A stretch of 64,000 nucleotides of DNA from JAGVSZ01 sp963716855 (GCA_963716855.1 CAVQUV010000026.1:43880-107879); one strand, 5' to 3'. Counted from the stretch's first letter, positions 1-8,942 are shown. The notes: generated from the letters alone by a model not told the origin. Translations and numbers: made by a program.

Positions 1-1927
1 CTTCGCCGTTCAACGTCGTGCGGCCGGCGGTCGCGCCGAGCACGAACCCGCGCGCGCGCTGGTCGGCGGCGGCCCATGCCAGATCGCCGATGCGCTGCAG
101 CCCGAACATCGAGTAGAAGATGTAGAAGGGCACCATGACGACGTTGTTGACGCTGTAGCTCGTCGCCGCGGCGATCCACGACGAGAAGGCCCCCGCCTCG
201 TTGATCCCTTCCTCGAGGATCTGGCCGGCCTTGTCCTCGCGGTAGTACATCACCTGGTCCTTGTCGACCGGCGTGTACTTCTGGCCTTCCGCCGAGTAGA
301 TGCCGAGCTGGCGGAACATGCCCTCCATGCCGAACGTGCGCGCCTCGTCGGGGACGATCGGCACGATGTGCTTGCCGATGTTCTTGTCGCGGATGAGCGC
401 GGTCAGGATCCGCACGAACGCCATCGTGGTGGAGATCTCGCGCCCTTCGGCGGTCGGCCCCGTCACCTGCTCGAAGGCGGAAAGCTCCGGCACCTGCGGG
501 GCCGTGTCGGCCTTGCGGCGGCGCTGCGGGAGATAGCCGCCCAGCGCCTTGCGTCGCTCGTGCAGGTACGTCATCTCCGGCGAGTCGGCCGGCGGAATGT
601 AGAACGGCAGCGCCTCGAGCTGCTCGTCCGGCACCGGGATGTTGAAGCGGTCGCGGAACTGGCGGATCGCCTCCTTGTCGAGCTTCTTGAGCTGGTGGGT
701 CGGGTTCTGCGCCTGCCCCTGGCGGCCGAGGCCGAAGCCCTTGATGGTCTTCGCGAGAATGACGGTGGGCTGGTCCTTGTGATTCACTGCCGCGTGGTAG
801 GCCGCGTAGATCTTGTACGGATCGTGGCCGCCGCGATTGAGCCGCCAGATGTCCTCGTCGGTCATCCGCGACACCATCTCCAGCAGCTTCGGGTGCTTGC
901 CGAAAAAATGCTTGCGCACGAACGCACCGTCGTTCGCCTTGTAGTTCTGGTATTCGCCGTCGACCGTCTCTTCCATCACGCGATGGAGGATCCCTTCCTT
1001 GTCGCGCGCGAGGAGCGAATCCCAGTACGAGCCCCAGATCAGCTTGATCACGTTCCAGCCCGCGCCGCGGAAGTCGCCCTCGAGCTCCTGGATGATCTTG
1101 CCGTTGCCGCGCACCGGGCCGTCGAGCCGCTGCAGGTTGCAGTTGACGACGAAGATCAGATTGTCGAGCTTCTCGCGGGAGGCCATGCCGAGCGCGCCGA
1201 GCGATTCCGGCTCGTCCATCTCGCCGTCGCCGAGGAACGCCCACACCTTGCGGTTCGCGGTGTCGGCGAGCCCGCGCGCGTGGAGGTACTTCAGGAAGCG
1301 CGCCTGGTAGATCGCCTGGATCGGCCCGAGGCCCATCGACACGGTCGGGAACTGCCAGAAGTCCGGCATCAGCCACGGGTGCGGGTACGACGAGATCCCG
1401 CGGCCGTCGACCTCGCGGCGGAAGTTGAGGATCTGCTCCTCGGTGAAGCGTCCTTCCTGCAAAGCGCGCGCGTAGATCCCCGGCGAAGAATGGCCCTGGA
1501 AGAAGATGAGGTCGCCGCCGTGGCCCTCGTGCGGGGCGTTCCAGAAGTGGTTGAATCCCACGCCGAACATGTTCGCCACCGAGGCGAAGCTCGCGATGTG
1601 GCCGCCGAGATCGCCTTCGCCCTTGTTGGCCTTGGCCACCATCACCATCGCGTTCCAGCGCATGAACGAGCGGTTGCGCTCCTCGATCGCGGGGTCGCCC
1701 GGCATGCGCGCCTCGAGTTGCGGCGGGATGGTATTGATGTACGCCGTGTTGGGGCTGAACGGGATGTACGCGCCAGACCGGCGCGCCTGTTCGATCAGCT
1801 TCTCCAGCAGGTAGTGCGCGCGCTCGGGTCCTTCCCGCTCAAGCACCGCTTCGAGCGCGTCGAGCCATTCCTCGGTCTCGAGGGTGTCGGGATCGTTGGC
1901 GGCGCGGAAATCGGGGACGGCGGCCAT
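1..1927 (-). CDS. aceE: pyruvate dehydrogenase E1 component, homodimeric type (partial)
   Basis: E1 subunit of the pyruvate dehydrogenase complex: ThDP-dependent decarboxylation of pyruvate and transfer of the acetyl group to lipoyl-E2 in the cytoplasm. About 642 N-terminal residues are present; the gene runs off the left edge, so roughly the last quarter is missing. The ATG at 1927 opens with MAAVPDFRAANDPDT and a conserved EEWLDALEAVLEREG segment, and AGGAG lies about 8 nt upstream. The ThDP motif GDGEMDEPESLGAL followed by VNCNLQRLDGPVRG is intact, as is HPWLMPDFWQFPTVSMGLGP. It is divergent from folD. The frame is clean. Large open frames on the opposite strand are shadows of this gene. 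Confidence 0.97.
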   Translation of the reverse strand, partial: MAAVPDFRAANDPDTLETEEWLDALEAVLEREGPERAHYLLEKLIEQARRSGAYIPFSPNTAYINTIPPQLEARMPGDPAIEERNRSFMRWNAMVMVAKANKGEGDLGGHIASFASVANMFGVGFNHFWNAPHEGHGGDLIFFQGHSSPGIYARALQEGRFTEEQILNFRREVDGRGISSYPHPWLMPDFWQFPTVSMGLGPIQAIYQARFLKYLHARGLADTANRKVWAFLGDGEMDEPESLGALGMASREKLDNLIFVVNCNLQRLDGPVRGNGKIIQELEGDFRGAGWNVIKLIWGSYWDSLLARDKEGILHRVMEETVDGEYQNYKANDGAFVRKHFFGKHPKLLEMVSRMTDEDIWRLNRGGHDPYKIYAAYHAAVNHKDQPTVILAKTIKGFGLGRQGQAQNPTHQLKKLDKEAIRQFRDRFNIPVPDEQLEALPFYIPPADSPEMTYLHERRKALGGYLPQRRRKADTAPQVPELSAFEQVTGPTAEGREISTTMAFVRILTALIRDKNIGKHIVPIVPDEARTFGMEGMFRQLGIYSAEGQKYTPVDKDQVMYYREDKAGQILEEGINEAGAFSSWIAAATSYSVNNVVMVPFYIFYSMFGLQRIGDLAWAAADQRARGFVLGATAGRTTLNGE

Positions 1928-2113
1928 TTTGGTGCTCCTGGGGGTGGGCGCTTGCCGGCTCGGCGGGTGTTCTTCTTTGCCGTCGAAGCTTAATCGGCGG
2001 TCGAGAACGAAGCAATTCGGCGTAATTGCGATTTTTCTTTATCCGGAACGTCTTTCCGGACTATACAACGCACCGCCCGGAGCGCCAAGCGCCTGAGAAC
2101 GAGGCGGTGCCGG

Positions 2114-2119
2114 TAGAAT
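2114..2119 (+). promoter_or_regulatory. candidate -10 box (TAGAAT) for folD
   Basis: TAGAAT lies 35 bp upstream of the folD start. The same hexamer sits 9-45 bp before three other plus-strand genes here (10775, 26361, 57896), which suggests it is a used -10 element. No good -35 is visible 16-18 bp upstream. Confidence 0.35.
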
Positions 2120-2153
2120 CGCGACCCCTCTTTCGCCGCGCGAAATCCCTGCC

Positions 2154-3014
2154 TTGGACACCCGCATCATCGATGGCGTCGCGCTGTCCCGCCGCATCCG
2201 CGCCGCGCTTCGCGAGCGGGCCGGGCGGCTGACCGCGCGGGCCGGCCCGCCCGGGCTGGCGGTGATCATCGTCGGCGACAACCCGGCCTCGAAGGCCTAC
2301 GTGCGCCACAAGGTCATGGCGTGTGCAGAGGTGGGGCTGCACTCCGTGCAGCTCGAACTGCCGGACGCGACCACGGAGGCGGAGTTGCTCGCGCGCATCG
2401 CGGGCTTGAACGCCGATCCCGTCGTGCACGGCATCCTCGTCCAGCTGCCTCTGCCGAAGCACATCTCGACCGCGGCGGTGCTCCGCGCGATCTCGCCCGA
2501 CAAGGACGTCGACGGCTTCCATCCGCTCAACGTCGGCCTGCTCGTCACCGGCGGCGCGGGCCTCGTGCCGTGCACGCCAGCCGGCGTGATGGAAATACTG
2601 GATGCCGAGGGCGTGAACCCGTGGGGCGTGCACGCGGTGGTGGTCGGCCAGAGCAACATCGTCGGCAAGCCGCTTGCGCATCTGCTCTTGCAGAGGGGCT
2701 CCACGGTCACCATCTGCAACTCCAAGACGCGTGAGCTAGGAAGCCACACGGTGCGTGCGGACATTCTGGTGGCAGCCGTCGGCAGGCCGAAACTGATCAC
2801 CCGGGAGATGGTCAAACCGGGCGCAGTCGTGATCGATGTCGGGATCAGCCGGCAGACCGACGGCAAGCTCGTGGGCGACTGCGACTTCGCGGGCCTGCTC
2901 GGCGTCGCCTCGCGCCTGACGCCGGTGCCGGGTGGCGTCGGGCCGATGACGATCACGATGCTGCTCGCCAACACGATCCATGCCGCGGAACGCGCGCTCG
3001 AGCGGCGCGCATAA
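2154..3014 (+). CDS. folD: bifunctional methylene-THF dehydrogenase / methenyl-THF cyclohydrolase
   Basis: FolD interconverts 5,10-methylene-, 5,10-methenyl- and 10-formyl-tetrahydrofolate with NADP, supplying one-carbon units for purines and formylmethionine. The 286-aa length is typical. The catalytic pair Y49 and K53 (SKAYVRHK), the PSP motif region ILVQLPLPKH, D120 in KDVDGFHP, the PCTPAG signature, the NADP loop VVGQSNIVGKPLA and the C-terminal TPVPGGVGPMT are all present. The start is TTG at 2154; no ATG lies nearby in frame. The gene is followed after 27 bp by prlC, and both are probably co-transcribed. Confidence 0.97.
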   Translation: MDTRIIDGVALSRRIRAALRERAGRLTARAGPPGLAVIIVGDNPASKAYVRHKVMACAEVGLHSVQLELPDATTEAELLARIAGLNADPVVHGILVQLPLPKHISTAAVLRAISPDKDVDGFHPLNVGLLVTGGAGLVPCTPAGVMEILDAEGVNPWGVHAVVVGQSNIVGKPLAHLLLQRGSTVTICNSKTRELGSHTVRADILVAAVGRPKLITREMVKPGAVVIDVGISRQTDGKLVGDCDFAGLLGVASRLTPVPGGVGPMTITMLLANTIHAAERALERRA

Positions 3015-3041
3015 GGCACCGCATCACGTTCTCCGGGTCCC

Positions 3042-5162
3042 ATGCAAAACACAGCGAACCCCCTGCTTGACTTCTCCGGACTGCCGCGCTTCGCCGCGGT
3101 GCAGACCGACCACATCACACCCGCGGTCGACCAGCTGCTCGCCGAGAACCGCGCGCTGATCGACCGGCTCACTCGCGGCGAAACGCCGGCGACTTGGGAG
3201 GACTTCGTGCGACCGCTCGAGGACGCGAACGAGCGCCTTGGTCGGGCGTGGGGCGTGGTGGGGCACCTGCACGCCGTGCTCGACTCGCCCGCGCTGCGCG
3301 ACGCGTACAAGGCGAACCAGCCGAAGATCGTCCAGTACTGGACCGAGCTCGGCCAGAACCTCGCGCTCTTCGCGCAGTACAAGGCGTTGCAGGCCGGACC
3401 GGAGTTCGCGACGCTCTCGCCCGCGCAGCGCAAGATGGTGGAGAACGAGATTCGCGACTTCCGCCTGTCCGGCGCCGAGCTCGACGCGGAATGCAAGCGT
3501 CGCTTCGCCGCGATCCAGGAGGAACTCGCGAAGCTGTCGACGCAATTCTCCGAGAACGTGCTCGACTCGACCAACGCATTCGCGGTCCACGTAACCGATC
3601 GCGCGGCGCTCGCCGGCATCCCGGAAGACGTGCTCGAACCCGCGCGCGCGGCGGCGGAGAAAGACGGCAAGGGCGGATGGAAGCTCGTGCTGCAGGCGCC
3701 CTGCTACGTCCCGGTCATGCAGTACGCCGACAACCGCGCCCTGCGGGAGGTCATGTATCGCGGGTGGGCCACGCGCGCCTCCGAGGAGTTCGCCGGCGCA
3801 TTCGCCGCCAGGGCCGAGTTCGAGGTACGGACGAACGGCGTGCCGGGGGAGGCTCCGCCGGTGGCAGGCACGCTCGCCGAGTGGGACAACACCGAGCTTA
3901 TCGGGCACATCCTGCGCCTGCGGCGCGAGGCGGCGCAGCTCCTCGGCTACGCGTCGCACGCCGAAGTGTCGCTGGTGGCGAAGATGGCCGAGTCGCCGCG
4001 ACAGGTGATCGCGTTCCTCGAAGACCTCGCCGCCAAGGCCATGCCCTATGCGCGGCGTGACGTGGCGGAGCTCACCGAGTTCGCCGCGCAAACGCTCGGG
4101 CTCGAGACGCTCGAGGCCTGGGACGCCGCGTACGCCTCCGAGAAGCTGCGCGTCGCGCGCTACGCCTTCTCGGACCAGGAGGTGAAGCAGTACTTCCAGG
4201 AGCCGAAAGTGCTCGCCGGCATGTTCCGCCTGGTGGAATCGATCTACGGCCTGCGCATCGCGGACGATCGCGCCGAGACCTGGGACCCGGGCGTGCGCTT
4301 CTTCCGCATCGACGATGCCGCGGGTCGTCTCGTCGGGCGTTTCTACCTCGACCCGTACTCGCGCGAAACCAAGCGCGGCGGCGCGTGGATGGACGAGGCG
4401 ATCGTGCGCCGCCTGGTGCACGATGCGGTGCAGGCCCCGGTTGCGCACCTCGTGTGCAACTTCCCCGCGCCGGTCGGCGGGAACCCGGCGCTGCTCACGC
4501 ACGACGACGTGATCACGCTGTTTCACGAGTTCGGACACGGGTTGCACCACCTGCTCACCCGCGTCGACTACAGCGGCGTGTCCGGCATTCGCGGGGTGGA
4601 GTGGGACGCGGTCGAGCTGCCGAGCCAGTTCATGGAGAACTTCTGCTGGGAGTGGCAGGTGCTCGAGCACATGACCGCGCACGTGGACACCGGCGCGCCG
4701 CTGCCGCGCGCGCTGTTCGACCGGATGGTCGCGGCCAAGAATTTCCAGTCGGGCATGCAGACCGTGCGGCAACTCGAGTTCGCATTGTTCGACATGCACC
4801 TGCACGACGACTTCGACCCGGCGGGCGAGCGCACGCCCCTCGCCCTGCTCGACGAGGTGCGCGCGAAAACGGCCGTGCTGATCCCGCCGCGCTTCAACCG
4901 CTTCCCGCACGGCTTCTCGCACATCTTCGCGGGCGGCTACAGCGCCGGCTACTACAGCTACAAGTGGGCCGAGGTGCTGTCGGCGGACGCGTACGGCCTG
5001 TTCGAGGAGCGCGGCGTGCTCGATCCGGAGACCGGCTCGCGCTTCCGCGACGAGATCCTCGCGGTCGGCGGCAGCCGGCCCGCGATCGAGTCGTTCAAGG
5101 CGTTCCGCGGGCGCGAGCCGAGCGTCGAGGCACTGCTGCGCCACAGCGGAATGGCCGCGTGA
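3042..5162 (+). CDS. prlC: oligopeptidase A (M3 family metallopeptidase)
   Basis: Cytoplasmic zinc metallopeptidase that degrades short peptides, including cleaved signal peptides. The protein is 706 aa; E. coli PrlC is 680. The zinc-binding HEFGH (H495, E496, H499) in LFHEFGHGLHHLLT is intact, and the second metal ligand region follows (VELPSQFMENFCWE). The C-terminal substrate loop GGYSAGYYSYKWAEVLSAD is also present. No signal peptide is visible. It starts 28 bp after folD, an order common in betaproteobacteria. Confidence 0.96.
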   Translation: MQNTANPLLDFSGLPRFAAVQTDHITPAVDQLLAENRALIDRLTRGETPATWEDFVRPLEDANERLGRAWGVVGHLHAVLDSPALRDAYKANQPKIVQYWTELGQNLALFAQYKALQAGPEFATLSPAQRKMVENEIRDFRLSGAELDAECKRRFAAIQEELAKLSTQFSENVLDSTNAFAVHVTDRAALAGIPEDVLEPARAAAEKDGKGGWKLVLQAPCYVPVMQYADNRALREVMYRGWATRASEEFAGAFAARAEFEVRTNGVPGEAPPVAGTLAEWDNTELIGHILRLRREAAQLLGYASHAEVSLVAKMAESPRQVIAFLEDLAAKAMPYARRDVAELTEFAAQTLGLETLEAWDAAYASEKLRVARYAFSDQEVKQYFQEPKVLAGMFRLVESIYGLRIADDRAETWDPGVRFFRIDDAAGRLVGRFYLDPYSRETKRGGAWMDEAIVRRLVHDAVQAPVAHLVCNFPAPVGGNPALLTHDDVITLFHEFGHGLHHLLTRVDYSGVSGIRGVEWDAVELPSQFMENFCWEWQVLEHMTAHVDTGAPLPRALFDRMVAAKNFQSGMQTVRQLEFALFDMHLHDDFDPAGERTPLALLDEVRAKTAVLIPPRFNRFPHGFSHIFAGGYSAGYYSYKWAEVLSADAYGLFEERGVLDPETGSRFRDEILAVGGSRPAIESFKAFRGREPSVEALLRHSGMAA

Positions 5163-5177
5163 GCCACTGAGCAGGGG

Positions 5178-5195
5178 CCCCACGCTTGCGTGGGG
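5178..5195 (+). terminator. GC-rich hairpin after prlC
   Basis: CCCCACGC and GCGTGGGG form a perfect 8-bp stem with a 2-nt centre, 16 bp after the prlC stop. No T-run follows, so it may be a processing or pausing hairpin rather than an intrinsic terminator. The rest of the gap to 5386 holds only the promoter candidate listed next. Confidence 0.35.
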
Positions 5196-5340
5196 ATGCG
5201 CATAAGGCGAATCGCGGCCGGCCGCCGATCGAGGGAGATTACGCGCCCGAACGGAAGCGGTGATGCGTCGACCCCCGCGGGACCCTGTGGATTATTGCCG
5301 CGCCCGACCGGGGCACGCGGCGGGGTGCGCCCGAGCCCGG

Positions 5341-5349
5341 TGCTATCAT
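5341..5349 (+). promoter_or_regulatory. candidate extended -10 promoter for the DUF4124-glutaredoxin gene
   Basis: TGCTATCAT matches the extended -10 form TGnTATAAT with one mismatch, 37 bp before the ATG at 5387. No convincing -35 is seen, which is tolerated by extended -10 promoters. Confidence 0.35.
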
Positions 5350-5386
5350 GCCCGCGTCATGAAACGCCCCTGACCGGGAGACCTCG

Positions 5387-6094
5387 ATGCCACGCATCCT
5401 GTTCGCCACCGCAGCGCTTCTCTTCGCGGCCACCGTCGCCGCACAGGCCTATCGCTGGGTGGACAAGGACGGCAAGGTCCACTACTCGCAGACGCCGCCA
5501 CCGCCGACGGAGGCAACGAACGTGCAGAAGCGCTCGGCTGGCGGCAGCATGGTCGAGAGCGGCCCGCAGTCGTACGCGACGCAGCAGGCCGTGAAGAATC
5601 ACCCGGTCACGATTTACACAGCGGAAAATTGCGCCGATATGTGCAAGGATGCGCGCGCGCTCCTGTCAAGCCGCGGCGTGCCGTTCCGCGAGGTTGCGAT
5701 CACCGACGAGAAGGGCCGCGCCGAGCTGAAGAAAGTGTCGGGCAGCGACGAAGTCCCGGTGCTCACCGTCGGCAAGCAAGTCACGAAGGGCTATTCCGCG
5801 GACGCGTGGCATACGGCGCTCGACAGCGCCGGCTATCCGCGCACCGCTGCGCCGCTCCCGGCGAAGGCACAGAAGCCCGCGGCACAAGCCGCCGCAAAAG
5901 CGGACACGCCGCAGGAGACGACCGCAGCGCAGGCGCCGACGGGGCGTTATGCGCCGTCGGCGCCCGACGCGAAGGAAGCGAAGGAACAGGCCGATCAGGC
6001 CGCGCGCACGACCGGGCGTTACGCGGTCCCGGCCGCGGCGACCGACCCTAAGGCGCCCGCCGCGGCGAGCCAGGGTCCCTACGCGCCGAAGTAA
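5387..6094 (+). CDS. exported DUF4124 / glutaredoxin-like domain protein
   Basis: A 235-aa protein with an N-terminal signal peptide (about residues 1-20, ending AAQA) and then a DUF4124 domain (AYRWVDKDGKVHYSQTPPPP). Residues 73-130 are a glutaredoxin-like fold whose redox pair is C82 and C86, spaced CX3C rather than CXXC, with the cis-Pro region EVPVLTVGK. The tail (about 145-235) is low-complexity A/K/P/T with two copies of TGRYA. GGGAG lies 8 nt before the ATG. The probable location is the periplasm; a thiol-disulfide role is inferred from the domain, and the substrate is unknown. Confidence 0.85.
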   Translation: MPRILFATAALLFAATVAAQAYRWVDKDGKVHYSQTPPPPTEATNVQKRSAGGSMVESGPQSYATQQAVKNHPVTIYTAENCADMCKDARALLSSRGVPFREVAITDEKGRAELKKVSGSDEVPVLTVGKQVTKGYSADAWHTALDSAGYPRTAAPLPAKAQKPAAQAAAKADTPQETTAAQAPTGRYAPSAPDAKEAKEQADQAARTTGRYAVPAAATDPKAPAAASQGPYAPK

Positions 6095-6136
6095 CGCGGA
6101 GTACCGCGTCGTTGCGCCGGAGTTGCTGCCTCGCGC

Positions 6137-6340
6137 TCAGTGGGACTTCTTGCTGAGCCACTTCACCAGCGGCGCGGTCAGGCTCTCGTCGATCTCGCAC
6201 ACGATGTAGCCCTGCAGCGAGGGACTGTCCGGGAGCAGCGCGTCGATCGCAGGCGCGGCACTCAAGAATTCGCGACGCGCCCGTGCGCGGGCAGGATCCG
6301 ACCGCCGATTGCGCCGAAATCTGAACACGGGCGAACTCAC
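6137..6340 (-). CDS. small conserved-looking hypothetical protein
   Basis: A 67-aa reading frame starting at GTG 6340 (MSSPVFRFRRNRRSDPARARARREF...). The N-terminus is very basic. The C-terminal part, SPSLQGYIVCEIDESLTAPLVKWLSKK, looks like a folded amphipathic segment, and third codon positions are GC-rich as in real genes here. I cannot assign a family. It converges with the gene ending at 6094. A longer overlapping frame in another phase (6048-6458) has arginine-rich shadow composition and was not chosen. Confidence 0.45.
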   Translation of the reverse strand: MSSPVFRFRRNRRSDPARARARREFLSAAPAIDALLPDSPSLQGYIVCEIDESLTAPLVKWLSKKSH

Positions 6341-6491
6341 TTAGGAAGTCCTGCGTGGGCGGGACGGGGCCAGTCTGCCATCGTCGCTCGCCGCGCGAGC
6401 ATTCTCTCCAGGCCTGTAACGAAAGTTGACACTGCTGCGCTGCGCCGAGCCGGCCCACGCCCGCTTCGGCGCTGGCGCTAAACTCGCGCGC

Positions 6492-6606
6492 ATGAAGCTC
6501 GCCACCAGGAACGTTGTCACCGAACGATCAAGGCGGGCGATGCCCGCCTTGAACGCCCTCGATTACCACGTGGCGGACTTCAGATGAAGCTCGCCACGTG
6601 GAACGT
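6492..6606 (+). repeat. duplicated xthA translation-start segment (23-nt direct repeat, 21/23 identical)
   Basis: The first 23 nt of xthA (6584-6606) recur at 6492-6514 with two adjacent mismatches, both beginning ATGAAGCTCGCCAC. The copies are 92 bp apart. The upstream copy opens a 31-codon frame (6492-6587) whose TGA overlaps the xthA ATG as ATGA. It may be a decayed duplication or a translated leader; nothing in the sequence decides which. Confidence 0.6.
6528..6552 (+). promoter_or_regulatory. strong hairpin in the xthA leader
   Basis: TCAAGGCGGGC and GCCCGCCTTGA form a perfect 11-bp stem with a GAT loop, lying between the two copies of the xthA start. No T-run follows. It ends 31 bp before the xthA ATG and could affect leader RNA stability or translation. 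Confidence 0.5.
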
Positions 6607-7354
6607 CAACTCCCTCAGAGTCCGCCTCCCCCACCTGCTCGACTGGCTGGCGCGGCAAGCGCCCGACGTCGTCTGCCTCCAGGAGACCAAGACCGAGGAT
6701 CCGAGCTTTCCGGTGGCCGCGATCGAGGCGGCGGGTTACCGGACCGCTTTCTCCGGCCAGAAGACCTACAACGGCGTCGCGATCGTGTCGCGCGTCCCGC
6801 TCGCGGACGTCCAGGTCGGCATCCCCGGCTTCGAGGACGAACAGAAGCGCGTGGTCACCGCGACGGCGGACGGCGTGCGCGTGGTGTGCGCATACGTCCC
6901 GAACGGCCAGGCGGTCGGCAGCGAGAAGTACGAATACAAGTTGCGCTGGCTGCGCGCATTCGCGGACTCGCTCCGCTCGGAGCTCGCGCGACATCCGCGG
7001 CTCGTCGTACTGGGCGACTACAACGTCGCACCGGAGGACCGCGACGTGCACGACCCGAAGCTGTGGGAAGGGCAGGTACTGTGCAGCGAGGAGGAGCGCG
7101 CCGCGTTCCGGCGCCTGCTCGACCTCGGCCTGAAGGACAGTTTCCGTCTCTTCGCGCAGCCGGAGAAGTCGTTCACCTGGTGGGACTACCGCATGAACCA
7201 GTTCAAGCGGAACATGGGGCTGCGGATCGACCACATCCTCGTCTCGCCCGCGCTCGCGCCCCGCTGCACGCGCTGCGCGATCGACGTGGAGCCGCGCCGC
7301 CTCGAACGGCCTTCCGATCACGCCCCGGTGCTGGCGGAGATCGCGACGGAGTGA
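6584..7354 (+). CDS. xthA: exodeoxyribonuclease III (AP endonuclease, ExoIII family)
   Basis: Class II AP endonuclease and 3'-5' exonuclease of base excision repair, EEP superfamily. The 256-aa length is usual. Visible signatures are the N-terminal MKLATWNVNSLRVRLPHLL, the metal-binding LQETKTEDPSFP, the active-site tyrosine region CAYVPNGQ, GDYNVAPEDRDVHDP, TWWDYRM and the terminal RPSDHAPVLAEI, which carries the catalytic Asp-His. The start at 6584 is the conserved MKLATWN; it overlaps the stop of the 31-codon leader frame. Neighbours are unrelated. Confidence 0.96.
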   Translation: MKLATWNVNSLRVRLPHLLDWLARQAPDVVCLQETKTEDPSFPVAAIEAAGYRTAFSGQKTYNGVAIVSRVPLADVQVGIPGFEDEQKRVVTATADGVRVVCAYVPNGQAVGSEKYEYKLRWLRAFADSLRSELARHPRLVVLGDYNVAPEDRDVHDPKLWEGQVLCSEEERAAFRRLLDLGLKDSFRLFAQPEKSFTWWDYRMNQFKRNMGLRIDHILVSPALAPRCTRCAIDVEPRRLERPSDHAPVLAEIATE

Positions 7355-7426
7355 GTTGCGGCATCCGCCGGTGATGCGCGCGCGTACCATCGGCCTGGCG
7401 CGGCGTACCACCCCTGCGAGCCACCC

Positions 7427-7846
7427 ATGGACCTCGTCGAGAGCATCCGGAAACGCGGCTTTAGGAAGTGGTACGAGCGTCAGCTCATCGAGAGCCACCT
7501 GTATCTCGTCTCCTGCTTTCTTTGCATGATCCTGGTGGCGGCATGCGCGGAGCAGCTCAACTTCCGCGCGCCGGGCGCGACACCGGTGCTCATGCTCGCG
7601 CTCGTGCTGGGGGGTGGCTTCGTGGGTCTCTTCTCGTGGCAACGCTACAAGGCGCTCATGACGGTCGCCGCGACATACGGTGACCATTCGACGTGCGGCC
7701 GGTGCAATGCGTACGCGAAGTTCGAAGTGCTCGACTGGGGCGACCCCCCGCCGCTGGCGCCGAGCGGCACCGCGCCGGCGGCGGCCGCAGGGCCCTGGCT
7801 CAAGGTGCGCTGTCGCAAGTGCGGCAACCTCTGGACGATGCCCTGA
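7427..7846 (+). CDS. two-TM membrane protein with a C-terminal zinc-ribbon-like Cys pair
   Basis: A 139-aa protein of unknown function. Two hydrophobic segments (about residues 24-42 and 52-70) are followed by a soluble part with CGRC (C90, C93) and CRKC (C129, C132), a four-cysteine pattern typical of a zinc ribbon. A short linker (PPPLAPSGTAPAAAAGP) lies between the pairs. The topology suggests an inner membrane protein with a metal-binding domain on one face. It converges with the AI-2E-type gene 16 bp downstream. No family is recognised with confidence. Confidence 0.75.
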   Translation: MDLVESIRKRGFRKWYERQLIESHLYLVSCFLCMILVAACAEQLNFRAPGATPVLMLALVLGGGFVGLFSWQRYKALMTVAATYGDHSTCGRCNAYAKFEVLDWGDPPPLAPSGTAPAAAAGPWLKVRCRKCGNLWTMP

Positions 7847-7862
7847 TCCCGCGTCCTTCGGG

Positions 7863-8942
7863 TCAGCCGCGTTCTACCGCGTCTTGCTCCTCCGGCGCTT
7901 CCGTCACCCAGGAATCGAGCAGGGTGTAGGCGACTGCAAGGATGACCGGCCCCACGAACAGTCCAAGCAGGCCGAACGCGAACAGGCCGCCGATGACCCC
8001 GGCGAAGATCAGGAGCAGCGGCAGGTCGGCGCCCTTCTTGATGAGGATCGGACGCAGGACGTTGTCGAGGCTGCCGACGATCAGCGTCCAGACGAGCAGC
8101 GCGACAAACCAGGCGGTCGCGTCATTCCACCAGAGCCACGCGAGTGCGCACACGAGCACCGGCACCGCGCCGATCTGGGCCAGCGCGAGCATAAACATGA
8201 CCGCGGTGAGCACCGCCACGAAGGGAACGCCCGCGATGGCGAGGCCGATCCCGCCGAGCAGCGACTGCACCAGTGCAGTCACCACCACGCCGAGCGCGAC
8301 GCCGCGGATCGCCTGGCCGGCGAGGCGCACGACGTCATCGCCGCGGTCACCCGCCAGGCGCCGGCCAAAGCGCCGCACCCACCGCGCCGCGTCCTCGCCG
8401 GTTGCGTACATGATCGCGGAGATGACGATGGTGAGCAGGAACTGAATGCTCACCAATCCGAACCCGCCCACCTCTGCGACGAACCATCGCGTGATCTGAC
8501 CGCCATAGGGCGCAACGATGTGGGCAAGATCCTCGAAGCCCCTCGCCGCGTACTGCTGCCACAACGCGGTGACCCTTTCCCCAACCAGGGGAATCTTCTC
8601 GACGATCGCGGGCGGCGGCGGAAGCTTCAGCTCGGACAGTCCCTTCGCCCAGCCCGCGATCTCGTCGGCGTTCGCAACGATCGTGCCGATCGCGGCCGAG
8701 AAGGGGGCGACGAAAACCAGGAGCAGCGCGGCCGTCATCACCGTCACGGCGAGCGCGCGCCTGTTCCAAAGCCGATGTTGGATCACGAGCATGACCGGCC
8801 AGGTCGCGACGACGATCATCGTCGACCAGATGATCGCCGCGAGAAACGGCCGCAGGATCCAGAACGAAGCAAAGATGAGCCCGCCAATGAACAGCACCGC
8901 GAGCACGGTGCGCGTCAGGTCGCGTCGAAGGTCGGTTTGCAT
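7863..8942 (-). CDS. AI-2E family transporter (YdiK/PerM-type permease)
   Basis: A 359-aa polytopic membrane protein of the AI-2 exporter/PerM superfamily. It has two N-terminal TM segments (residues 10-55), a third near 65-85 and, after a soluble stretch, a cluster of hydrophobic helices from about 155 to 340. The family region GIGLAIAGVPFVAVLTAVMFML and the C-terminal FVGPVILAVAYTLLDSW are recognisable. Family members export small molecules or ions; the substrate cannot be read from sequence. ATG at 8942, divergent from the Nudix-MBL gene. Confidence 0.9.
   Translation of the reverse strand: MQTDLRRDLTRTVLAVLFIGGLIFASFWILRPFLAAIIWSTMIVVATWPVMLVIQHRLWNRRALAVTVMTAALLLVFVAPFSAAIGTIVANADEIAGWAKGLSELKLPPPPAIVEKIPLVGERVTALWQQYAARGFEDLAHIVAPYGGQITRWFVAEVGGFGLVSIQFLLTIVISAIMYATGEDAARWVRRFGRRLAGDRGDDVVRLAGQAIRGVALGVVVTALVQSLLGGIGLAIAGVPFVAVLTAVMFMLALAQIGAVPVLVCALAWLWWNDATAWFVALLVWTLIVGSLDNVLRPILIKKGADLPLLLIFAGVIGGLFAFGLLGLFVGPVILAVAYTLLDSWVTEAPEEQDAVERG

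Noticed and set aside
368..1993. 541-aa plus-strand open frame
   Set aside because: Arginine- and valine-rich composition with no motif; it lies opposite aceE, whose conserved protein is on the minus strand.
2062..2067. TATACA as a second folD promoter
   Set aside because: No matching -35, and the nearer TAGAAT at 2114 fits better.
3024..5183. 719-aa minus-strand open frame
   Set aside because: Shadow of prlC, which has an intact HEFGH motif on the plus strand.
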